The notes beneath the pieces were generated by a model. It ran no database searches. It saw nothing but the letters and a program-made list of their open reading frames with translations, and had not been told where the DNA came from. Of a DNA stretch of 64,000 nucleotides, positions 54,075-61,043 are shown piece after piece (position 1 is the first letter of the stretch; each line of letters opens with the position of its first letter). A program made the translations under genes and the position numbers. The DNA is from Desulfomonile tiedjei DSM 6799 (GTDB lineage: Bacteria > Desulfobacterota > Desulfomonilia > Desulfomonilales > Desulfomonilaceae). Location: positions 992,001-1,056,000 of the forward strand of contig NC_018025.1 in the NCBI RefSeq assembly GCF_000266945.1. The letters are read 5' to 3'.

Positions 54075-54683
54075 TTATTTGAGAGGCCTGCCATTAGGAT
54101 TTATCGCGTCCATGATGAATTCCGTACCGAGTTCCTGCAGAGTGCTCAACTCTATGATTTTGTCCGAATTCCCTTCTAAGGTCTCTCGGATACGGTCTCG
54201 CTGATGTCTCTCCAGCATGTCCGCTCTACTGATAGCGACCAAATCTGCACCGGCAATTTGTGCAAGCAAAAGTTTCTGACGATCTGCCCACGTCGCCTCG
54301 AATTCAGGTCCGTCCACGAGAGTAACGAAAGGACCTATATGATAGGAACAATCCCGAAGCCCGGAAGCTGCCGCAGCATTCAACTCCTGAGTGGTCACCA
54401 TGCTCGAAGGCTCTATAAAGAGAAAATCAGGCTTCGTCTCTCTGCAAAAACTTTTGATAAGGACTGCAAAACTTGCCATCAGGGAACAGCCCAGTCATCC
54501 TCCACGCAAAGGTTCTACCCTGATATCGTGCGACCGAACAAAGCCCTCATCATAGCGAGCGATGCCATCTTCATTCACGATGACTCCGCATCGCTTTCCC
54601 AGCACGTTAAGCCGTACGATCAGCTCTCGAATCAAGGTTGTCTTTCCGCTGTCGAGCATGCCTGAAACAGCGATCAACTTCAC
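54075..54683 (-). CDS. Putative selenoprotein: CobW-type GTPase with Sec in the metal motif (in-frame TGA at 54495-54497)
   Basis: GTG 54683 (AAAGGAG upstream) starts a 202-residue protein with TGA as codon 63. Before TGA: Walker A GMLDSGKTT (8-16) and VNEDGIARYDEG; after it: LGCSLMASFAVLIKSF, Walker B FIEPSSM and ISRADM in place of NKxD. The stop falls at RGG-U-LGCS, aligned with GGG-C-ICCE of the CobW protein two genes upstream, so Sec replaces the first Cys of CxCC while the last Cys is kept. An annotator would see two fragments of 62 and 134 residues. A SECIS-like hairpin follows. It is third in a tight set CobW, unknown, Sec-CobW, with gaps of three bases. Confidence 0.87.
54462..54480 (-). 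promoter_or_regulatory. SECIS-like hairpin after TGA of the CobW-type selenoprotein
   Basis: Minus strand GAT-G-GCAA-GTT-TTGC-A-GTC: seven pairs around one G-A mismatch, loop GTT, starting 14 nt after TGA. The loop sequence is the same as in the MtaA-like selenoprotein gene. Confidence 0.65.
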
Positions 54684-54686
54684 TCG

Positions 54687-55208
54687 CTACTCCTTTTCTT
54701 CTTTACTAGGATTTTCCATCGCGGCCAATTGTTCCTCCAATTGTCGGCGATATTCCTCCTTGGATGCAGTAAAATCGAATTCATCAAAATATGCGTGCTC
54801 TTTTTCCTTCGTTACCGAAAGGCCCCGTTCTTCTGCAACCTCGTGAATACCGTCCAGAGTTGCCTGTTTCACTTCGTCTTGATGCATTCCCTGTATAATG
54901 CTGTTCACGGCCATATACAGATCGTGAACCGGATGTTCCAAGTGTCCCGTGGAGAATGCTCCATGAGCGATACCGATGGTGTCGGATTTAATGGTGCCTG
55001 CATCAGTCCTTACATGCGACTTGATGTGACCGATACAACGAGCCCCTCGGTTTATACACTTTCCAGCTATGTTAAGCATCATGGATTCCGCAATGGACTT
55101 CACCAGCGACTCATCCATGAGATCCTGAGCGGAAAGCTTAATTGCAACTCCATAGCCGCTTACACCATGCTCTGTGTAGCATCCTGCTTGCTGTTCTTGA
55201 GTTTCCAT
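54687..55208 (-). CDS. Uncharacterised protein between two CobW GTPases
   Basis: 173 residues, not recognised. The core (about 20-125) is a mixed fold with AGKCINRGARCIGHIKSHV, TIGIAHGAFSTGHLEHPVHD (His-rich) and LYMAVNSIIQGMH. The C-terminal 45 residues are charged and helical (ASKEEYRRQLEEQLA). The two Cys near residue 50-57 and several His could bind metal. It lies three bases from both CobW genes, which suggests a complex with the GTPases, perhaps as the metal-binding partner. Confidence 0.75.
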   Translation of the reverse strand: METQEQQAGCYTEHGVSGYGVAIKLSAQDLMDESLVKSIAESMMLNIAGKCINRGARCIGHIKSHVRTDAGTIKSDTIGIAHGAFSTGHLEHPVHDLYMAVNSIIQGMHQDEVKQATLDGIHEVAEERGLSVTKEKEHAYFDEFDFTASKEEYRRQLEEQLAAMENPSKEEKE

Positions 55209-55211
55209 AGG

Positions 55212-55823
55212 TTAACCCTTCCATTCCAGGATAATTTGTTTGATTCGTTCCAGTCCCAAACCGGTAAAGGAGGACAATTGCAGGATTTCAGCTTTTTCGT
55301 TGAGATTGCAGACCCTGTCTGCTGTTTCGGCAAGCTCTTCTTCGCTTACCGCATCAGCTTTGCTGATTGCAACGACATCAGCGTCTTTCACCTGAGTCGT
55401 CACGAGCTGTCCAAGCATGTCCATATCGAGCAGTTCTGCCGGCCGAGTAGCGTCAAAGAGCACAATGGCGGGCCCCAGGGAAATCTTGGCATCTCGACTG
55501 CTCATTCTTGCAGCTAACTTTACCTGATGGGGAACAGCAACACCGGTGGGCTCAACCAAGAGGTGGTCGGGTCCGAATTCTTTGTACAGGCTGTAAACCG
55601 TCTTTGCGAAAGTCGATGCCACTTCGCAGCAGATACAACCTCCACCGATATCTTTGACCCTCATGCCGCTCTCTTCCATTATTTTTCCGTCAACGGGAAT
55701 TTCTCCGATTTCGTTCACGACAAGAGCTACCTTTCTGATACCAGCCGCAAGCTCTTTTGAGAGTCTCAACATCAGGGTGGTTTTCCCGCAGCCCAGAAAA
55801 CCTGCCACTTGCGTTATCTTCAT
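55212..55823 (-). CDS. Short CobW-type GTPase (Cys form)
   Basis: 203 residues from ATG 55823, after GTGGAGG. Walker A GFLGCGKTT (about 8-16), VNEIGEIPVDG, metal motif GGGCICCEV (about 60-68), VEPTGVAVP and ISKADAV for base recognition. The C-terminal CobW_C domain is absent, so it is a G-domain-only member, near HypB-like proteins in size. It is the Cys counterpart of the Sec protein two genes downstream. The two may form a heterodimer of GTPases delivering a metal. Confidence 0.88.
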   Translation of the reverse strand: MKITQVAGFLGCGKTTLMLRLSKELAAGIRKVALVVNEIGEIPVDGKIMEESGMRVKDIGGGCICCEVASTFAKTVYSLYKEFGPDHLLVEPTGVAVPHQVKLAARMSSRDAKISLGPAIVLFDATRPAELLDMDMLGQLVTTQVKDADVVAISKADAVSEEELAETADRVCNLNEKAEILQLSSFTGLGLERIKQIILEWKG

Positions 55824-55895
55824 CGTTCCTCCACGAATTCCCAAATTTAGGAGAGGTTTGTGCAGTCTGACATGTTCTTGTCCCCGAAAAGCAGA

Positions 55896-56402
55896 CTAAT
55901 CGAGAAGAACCATGCTGTACCATGCAGGCAGAAGCGTGCCCTGAGAATCAAATTGCACTTTGAATCCGAGCGGTTCGACGGTTTTTGCTATGTCCACGCC
56001 CATACCGTCCATCGCCGGTCTCGCAAGATGCGGAAACCTGCACGGATCGGGGAACGCGCATTCTTCGCAAAGCACACAAAGCACCAGGGCAAAGGCATAA
56101 ATGGCCCCATGTTCCAGCATCGCCTTCTTCTCGATTGCCAGGGTGATTTCCTGGGAAATTTTCGGATCGGGGCTTTGGATTGCGATCGCTGTTTGATAGC
56201 GTTCAAGAGCGTCGCGAAACTGTTCGGGAGTTATTCTAATATTCGGCTGACAGGTCCAGTATTTGCCCCAACGGTTACAGCCAAACCGACATTTTAGAAG
56301 TGAACGAGGGTCAAAGACTATGCCGTTGCGCTTCAAGAGTTTGGCATCGGATGCTCCCAGGCGAATAGCCTCGTCAATCAAGCTGTCAAACGCGTGAGTC
56401 AA
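55896..56402 (-). CDS. DUF2284 metal-binding protein, short form
   Basis: 168 residues from TTG 56402, chosen because GAGGAGAGAA lies just upstream. Cys pattern KCRFGCNRWGKYWTCQPN (about 38-55) and LCVLCEECAFPDPCRFP (about 105-121), as in 29657-30286 but with an N-terminal domain missing. It starts 73 bases upstream of the CobW set, same direction. Unknown role; recurrent with CobW and corrinoid genes. Confidence 0.82.
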   Translation of the reverse strand: MTHAFDSLIDEAIRLGASDAKLLKRNGIVFDPRSLLKCRFGCNRWGKYWTCQPNIRITPEQFRDALERYQTAIAIQSPDPKISQEITLAIEKKAMLEHGAIYAFALVLCVLCEECAFPDPCRFPHLARPAMDGMGVDIAKTVEPLGFKVQFDSQGTLLPAWYSMVLLD

Positions 56403-56876
56403 GATTCTCTCCTCTATTCTTGTCGAAGACGTAGTATCACACTGGATTCATCTGTAATGGTAAGTTAGTCATTAAGACTGGATTGAGTCCGCGAGTCAGT
56501 GACTGCAACGAATAGTTTCATGATCTTTGATGCATTGGCCAACGCTGAGGATTCTGAAACAATTTACTATAAGGATCGCCGAAACTGAAAACGCCACCGC
56601 GTTCTTACGGGAACAGCCTTATTTCATAATCGCAGTTTTTCGCCGATTGAACAAGCTATTCCAAGGATATTTTTCACTGGATACTATAGTTAACAAAATT
56701 TCTCAAGATTAAATCATGGCATCAACCAGGTAATTACCTGTAACCAGACCGGGTTCTTTCAGTCTTTTTGAGGGGCTGAATAAGGATTGATTCAGTATTT
56801 TCCAGATTTGCGTTATCCTGGAGGTCAACGCGCTTTCGCGATTTCGGAAATAGAAGTAAGGCTAAAAATCGTATCC
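56403..56876. other. Intergenic stretch, nothing supported
   Basis: Non-coding by all visible signs and A/T-rich towards 56700. The promoter of the DUF2284/CobW set probably lies at 56403-56500. Confidence 0.45.
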
Positions 56877-57205
56877 ATTCGGTTACGCGTGGAAGAGCTT
56901 TCTACAGCCCCATAGGGGCTGCCCAACAGCCTCTGTCCACGGATTGACGAGACTGTCTCAAAAGTCAAGATTTATCCTGGATCGTGGCACGAAATTCTCA
57001 TCATGTTCCCGGCCTGACTGTAGGGGCGGGCCTCGTGTCCGTCTAAATAGGGGTAGGCACTAGGCCTACCCCTACGAAGATGGAGAATCGTGGCACGATT
57101 TGTTATGCATTCGAGAAGTTTTGAGACAGTCTCTGACACCCGTGGCTATTATTGGGCCGCCCTTCCAGCGCGGAAAATTCCTAGTGCCCGCTCATAACTG
57201 AATTG
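56877..57205. repeat. Family C repeat with nested family B element, second copy
   Basis: Begins CATTCGGTTACGCG, contains AGCCCCATAGGGGCT, the B element at 56949-57133 with the same flanking TGAC as the 26108 copy, and ends near ATAACTGAATT. Compared with 25895-26350 it lacks about 150 bases left of B, so the copies diverged after B inserted. Confidence 0.65.
56949..57133. mobile_element. Family B MITE-like element, second copy
   Basis: Terminal repeats GAGACTGTCTCAAAAG and TTTTGAGACAGTCTC, flanked by TGAC. Nearly the same as 26108-26291. Confidence 0.7.
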
Positions 57206-57208
57206 TTG

Positions 57209-57736
57209 CTAAAAATCTACTCCTCTTGCGGCAGGGTGTCCCGTTTCATAGTGGTGTTTACACTTTCTCATCTCAAGTACCTGATCTGCCAAGGAAATGA
57301 CGTCCTCATGAGCGTAGCGGCCTGTGATGACCAACTCCACTTCTTCGGGCTTGGACTTTATGAAATCAAGGAGTACTTCCAATTCCAGTAGTTCTTTGTG
57401 AACGGCCACATTAGCCTCATCAAGAATGACAAGTCCGTACTCTCCACTCAACATGGCCTCTCGGCAATTGTCCAAGGCAAGCCGTGCTTCGAGTTTCTCC
57501 TCAGGTGCAGGTTTACGCTTGAGAATGAATCCTCTCGTGCCGACCGGTTTCAGCGTTAGCCATGATCCCAATGCCTGTACCGCGAAATGCTCGCCGCTGG
57601 AATCCGGTCGCTTGATGAACTGGACCATATAGACCTTTTTGTCCACACCTGCAAACTGCAGGGCAATACCCAGAGCTGATGTTGTCTTTCCTTTGCCTTC
57701 TCCGGTGAGCACCCGGATTCGGCCCTTCTTGCACAT
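57209..57736 (-). CDS. cobA: Cob(I)alamin adenosyltransferase, CobA type, second copy
   Basis: 175 residues from ATG 57736. P-loop GEGKGKTTSALG (about 11-22), MVQFIKRPDSSGEH, LDEANVAVHKEL and TGRYAHEDVI. Like 42342-42869 in length and motif order but clearly diverged. Preceded on its 5' side by GAGGAG. It lies divergent to the thioredoxin-fold and DUF1638 genes. It may serve a different corrinoid pool, or one copy may work on corrinoid protein. Confidence 0.92.
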   Translation of the reverse strand: MCKKGRIRVLTGEGKGKTTSALGIALQFAGVDKKVYMVQFIKRPDSSGEHFAVQALGSWLTLKPVGTRGFILKRKPAPEEKLEARLALDNCREAMLSGEYGLVILDEANVAVHKELLELEVLLDFIKSKPEEVELVITGRYAHEDVISLADQVLEMRKCKHHYETGHPAARGVDF

Positions 57737-58095
57737 AGAGCATTCTCCTCGAGCTGGATGCGCGCCATTTTGGATTACCATTCGCTTCATGTCAAACGAA
57801 TCCGATGTGCAACACGATTGTACCGGATATCTTCTTTGCTGTTCTGGAGTCAGCGAGAGCAATCTCGTTAAAACTTGCCACAATCACTCAGGTTTTTGGC
57901 AGATTATCGAGAAAGTTCTTGACAACTTTTTTCCAGTCGATCACAAATATATCAACAACCATTTATATGGACAGGCGATCAAGTTTGTCGCACTTTCAAA
58001 AAAGCTCCGTTCAAAGCCTATCCACAATGGTGGAAACAGTTTTTCTTACCTGGATGGTAGAATGAAAATCGAGATCGATGACAGGTAAACCTTAT

Positions 58096-58196
58096 AATAC
58101 CGATTCGCCTTTCTTTTTATAACCAGGAAGGCTAGGGGTATCTTTCGCTCCGGACGACGCAAAGCCGTCTAATCACTCCGCTCAGAACACCCCAGC
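58096..58196. repeat. Family D repeat, copy 2
   Basis: Diverged copy of 31119-31219, with TCTTTCGCTCCGGACGACGC and the ending CACCCCAGC. The remaining intergenic 57737-58284 shows no gene. Confidence 0.65.
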
Positions 58197-58284
58197 CTTC
58201 GCTATCTTATATGCATAACTGGGAAATGGTATAAGAGTTCACTTTTGTGCGTAATATCACCTTTGTCGGAGGGGTCGTGACATA

Positions 58285-58641
58285 ATGACCGATGCAGCGC
58301 ACCATGAAGAGGAACTGAACGATTCGCCGGACGCAGTGCTTGTGGAAGTTATCTGCGAGCGTTACCATTGTGTCATGTATGATTATGCTATTACCACTGT
58401 GGAGTTCGTGGCAGAAGACTTTGAAAAAGCGGTTCGGGTTAGGCCTGTTGTCAGAAGAGGAAACCGAGAGAATGCCGAGCGTTTTTTCGAGTTATGTAAA
58501 CGGAACGGACGCCATCTTTCGGTTCCAACGATTCTCATTGATGGAAAAGTGGTCTTTACGGATGTTCCCGGACCGGAAGAATTGCGTAAAGCTATCGAGC
58601 AAGCTTTAGACGCGAGAAAATCTGTCGCGGATTTGGGCTGA
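58285..58641 (+). CDS. Thioredoxin-fold protein with altered site HCVMYDY
   Basis: 118 residues. Paralogue of 34442-34783: LVEVICERYHCVMYDYAITT against IIEVVSEGPHCVPCEYAIAA, so the second active-site Cys is Tyr. The cis-Pro region HLSVPTILIDGKVVF and PGPEELRKAIEQAL are conserved. It cannot form the usual disulfide and may act by a single Cys (plus an upstream Cys in VICE) or bind a metal or partner. GGAGGGG precedes ATG 58285. A DUF1638 gene follows after 71 bases. Confidence 0.85.
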   Translation: MTDAAHHEEELNDSPDAVLVEVICERYHCVMYDYAITTVEFVAEDFEKAVRVRPVVRRGNRENAERFFELCKRNGRHLSVPTILIDGKVVFTDVPGPEELRKAIEQALDARKSVADLG

Positions 58642-58712
58642 ACCGTTCCGCTTCAATTCCATGAATGTTGGGTTAATGCATTCGTAGGGTAATTTCTAAA
58701 AGGTGGTTCCTT

Positions 58713-59474
58713 ATGCCGGTGATCGGACTCATTTGTTGCCAAGTTTTGGAAATGGAATTCGCTCATGTTCTTGCCAACGATCCGGTCGCGGATCCGGTAA
58801 TAGTCCTGCAGACGGATTTCTCAGACGGCTTTTCCAAAACGTTCGAAGGTTTACGGGGAAAACCTCCCACAGAAATTACGACTTTGGATGATGATCTCCC
58901 AGTCTCTGAGTCCATTACAGTACTCGTGAATGTTCTCCAAGTCGGTCTCCATACCGTCATAAAGGATCTCCAGACAGGCATTCTCCAAGCGGCATCGGCT
59001 ATGGCTCCATACGTCGATCTGTTTTTGCTGGGTTACGGTCTCTGCGGAAACGCTCTGGCCAATCCTATAGAGCTGCTGGCTTCCGTCGACACCCCCGTCA
59101 TGATCCCCATGGACGAGGATCATGCAGTTGACGACTGTATTGGGCTGCTCATAGGCGGCAGGGAACGTTATTACTCGGAACAATGTAAATGTGCCGGGAC
59201 AATGTTCATGACTTCAGGGTGGGCGAATCATTGGAAAGACATAATGCTCAAACAGAATCGCGGAAGTTTCGGCTGTGAAATATCCAAGCGTTTGATGGCG
59301 AATTACGAACGGGTACTTGTTCTCTCTACCTCTGTCATGTCCAGCGAAGAGATGACTGCACAAGTCACGGAATTTGGCGAACTCTATTCGTTGAGGACCG
59401 AGGTGCGCGATGGCACCCTGAAAATCCTGGAACAGACCTGGCAAAACGCAAAAGAGAAAGTGAGCCGGTTTTAG
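58713..59474 (+). CDS. DUF1638 protein of corrinoid methyl-transfer loci
   Basis: 253 residues. DUF1638 features: IGLICCQVLEMEFAHVL at the N-terminus, FLLGYGLCGNALANPIEL (GLCGN signature, about 110) and IPMDEDHAVDDCIGLLIGG. Cys-rich tail EQCKCAGTMFMTSGW. DUF1638 proteins recur beside corrinoid methyltransferases of methanogens and acetogens (family knowledge), where they have no proved role. Here it follows a thioredoxin-fold gene in an island with two CobA and several MtaA genes. AAAGGTGG precedes ATG 58713. Confidence 0.85.
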   Translation: MPVIGLICCQVLEMEFAHVLANDPVADPVIVLQTDFSDGFSKTFEGLRGKPPTEITTLDDDLPVSESITVLVNVLQVGLHTVIKDLQTGILQAASAMAPYVDLFLLGYGLCGNALANPIELLASVDTPVMIPMDEDHAVDDCIGLLIGGRERYYSEQCKCAGTMFMTSGWANHWKDIMLKQNRGSFGCEISKRLMANYERVLVLSTSVMSSEEMTAQVTEFGELYSLRTEVRDGTLKILEQTWQNAKEKVSRF

Positions 59475-59477
59475 GAA

Positions 59478-59871
59478 TTGCCAAAATCAATGTCCGATTG
59501 AGGAAAGGAGTATTGGTGGGCGTCGGCCTCCGTGCCGGCACATTTTCAATATGATCGATGAAATCGATAGAATGGACCGGCAGGGAGAAACTGTCTCAAG
59601 AATCGAAATCTGCTCCAGATCGTGCCACGAAGTTCTCATGATCTTCTCTGCCTGACTGTAGGGGCGGGCCTAGTGGGTGCCCGGTAGTGACCGGCCTCCG
59701 TGCCGGTCATTGCGAGAGGGTAGGTACCAGGCCTACCCCTACAAAGACGGTGAATCGTGGCACGATTTGTTCTTCATTCGAGAATTTTGAGACAGTCTCG
59801 GGACGCTGGGACGCCGGTCTCCACTAATATCTTGGACTGGAGCATGGGATAAACGTCAGAATTCTTGGCAA
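59478..59871. repeat. Family A element interrupted by a family B element
   Basis: Ends TTGCCAAAATCAATGTCCGA and GAATTCTTGGCAA. The interior shared with copies at 5631 and 25542 is split after GGACCGGCAGGGA by a B element (59587-59799) and resumes at GACGCCGGTCT. This shows that B jumped into A. No gene from 59475 to 59918. Confidence 0.75.
59587..59799. mobile_element. Family B MITE-like element inside a family A element
   Basis: Ends GAAACTGTCTCAAGA and TTTTGAGACAGTCTC; flanked by GGGA on each side (possible target duplication). Longer than other B copies by a 30-base insert containing GACCGGCCTCCGTGCCGGTC. Confidence 0.72.
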
Positions 59872-59918
59872 TTTCTCTAGCATAAACGCAAATTTACTTA
59901 CGTTCGCCGAATTCATAG

Positions 59919-60233
59919 TCATGCGTCCGTAATGATGTTCCCGACGAGGTTATCGACGATCACCGGACTGGCGAAGTATTGGACAGTCGGTTCTGCGCTG
60001 TACTTCTCTGCTATAAGGTTCCTCCAGGCATCAGTGTAGAGTTTTTCAGCATCTTCATGAGATCTCCACAAGTAAACGCCACCAGCCACTTCTCCGTTTT
60101 CCGAAAGAAGGTAATATTTGCGAATGAGCCCGTCGATATCTCGATATCTTGGCGCTGTGCTCAAGAAGATTTCTTTCGCTTTTTCCACGGTGATCGGTTG
60201 GGGAAGTTTAAACTGAACCAGTGCTGTAATCAT
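59919..60233 (-). CDS. YdhR-like putative monooxygenase
   Basis: 104 residues from ATG 60233, after GAGGAA. ITALVQFKLPQPITVEKAKEIF, then YRDIDGLIRKYYLLSENGEVAGGVYLWRS (in parts: GLIRKYYL, GGVYLWRS), the YdhR/ABM dimeric ferredoxin-like fold. YdhR-like proteins are small mono-oxygenase-fold proteins of unclear substrate. Upstream in-frame sequence enters hairpin repeats and is not coding. Stands alone between repeats and the response regulator. Confidence 0.82.
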   Translation of the reverse strand: MITALVQFKLPQPITVEKAKEIFLSTAPRYRDIDGLIRKYYLLSENGEVAGGVYLWRSHEDAEKLYTDAWRNLIAEKYSAEPTVQYFASPVIVDNLVGNIITDA

Positions 60234-60265
60234 GGCTTGTTCCTCACTCGTACCATTGCTAACTG

Positions 60266-60354
60266 CACTGACCTGGCTCCGCAGGTCAGTGGCACCCTTG
60301 TATCGGGGCTCAATGTCAATCTTGGGTGCCACGGACCTGCCCTGCAGGTCCGTG
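60266..60354. repeat. Paired palindromes with mutually exclusive stems
   Basis: CACTGACCTG-GCTCCG-CAGGTCAGTG (60266-60291) and CACGGACCTG-CCCTG-CAGGTCCGTG (60330-60354) each form a hairpin. Their inner flanks GTGGCACCC (60289-60297) and GGGTGCCAC (60324-60332) pair with each other and overlap both, so the two forms compete. Located 33-121 bases upstream of the minus-strand YdhR-like gene. Confidence 0.65.
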
Positions 60355-60421
60355 TTATCTACTGCCTAATGAGAACTATCTTGGCTGCAAGTCCGTGTCA
60401 ATCGGTGTTTTGTGCTTAGGT

Positions 60422-60943
60422 TCATTTAATAATTGTAGGCTCATCCAAGGAAAGTTTTTTCTCAAAGTCATTCCAGAAATGCTCCTCGGATTTCCTCCAG
60501 TCCGACCCGAATTTTTCGCTGAATATCACTCCAATGTGGTCCAACGCTTTCTTCCAGGTGGACTGATAGCTCAGTTTTAGCACATCTTCCAAAAAAGGAA
60601 CCAAAGAACGAAGGAAATCTTTTGGAAGATAAGCTTTTGCGCCTAATTCAATGGATTTTTTCAGCGCCTCAGGATTCACGGCATGGGCCGTCAACATAAC
60701 TGCCGGTAATCCTTCCAAGGTAGCGATCTGCAACAGGTCGAATCCCCTGACTCCCATGATGTCCAGGATTACCAAATCATAGGAGTAGGAAACCAGAAGT
60801 TGCCGTGCCTTTTCAAATGTAGTGGCAGTGTGCAGCGTTACTTCAGGATAATCGGAAAATAACTCCTGGATGATTTCCAGCACATCCGGTTCGTCGTCAA
60901 CCGCGAGTATCAGCTTGTCTTTCCATATTTCAGGACGGGCCAT
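60422..60943 (-). CDS. Single receiver-domain response regulator, paralogue of the left-end copy
   Basis: 173 residues from ATG 60943 (GAGAGGA six bases upstream). Receiver motifs AVDDEPD, VILDIMGVRGFD, MLTAHAVNPEALKKSIELGA and LPKDF are nearly the same as in 1697-2260, and the C-terminal extension (TWKKALD, GSDWRKSEEHFW) is conserved. No output domain. It follows the acyl-CoA ligase gene of the Liv cassette after 100 bases. Confidence 0.86.
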   Translation of the reverse strand: MARPEIWKDKLILAVDDEPDVLEIIQELFSDYPEVTLHTATTFEKARQLLVSYSYDLVILDIMGVRGFDLLQIATLEGLPAVMLTAHAVNPEALKKSIELGAKAYLPKDFLRSLVPFLEDVLKLSYQSTWKKALDHIGVIFSEKFGSDWRKSEEHFWNDFEKKLSLDEPTIIK

Positions 60944-61043
60944 TTGCATTCCTCTCTTTGGAAATCACGTGACATTGATGCAGCGAAACAGTCACAGATA
61001 GAGTCTTGTCAGCCCTTGTGGCAAGAGTTCAGCCTCCTCAAGG

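Noticed and set aside
54075-54479. Separate 134-residue gene starting at an internal ATG
   Set aside because: It lacks a ribosome site and begins in mid-domain; it is the C-terminal part of the Sec-CobW protein.
28375-59474. Pyrrolysine (TAG) use, common in methylamine systems
   Set aside because: No MttB/MtmB/MtbB-type gene or TAG-interrupted frame was seen; all recoded candidates are TGA.
60266-60354. Cobalamin riboswitch suggested by GACCTGCC and CAGTGGC
   Set aside because: These strings are parts of simple palindromes; the ordered conserved boxes of the B12 riboswitch are absent.
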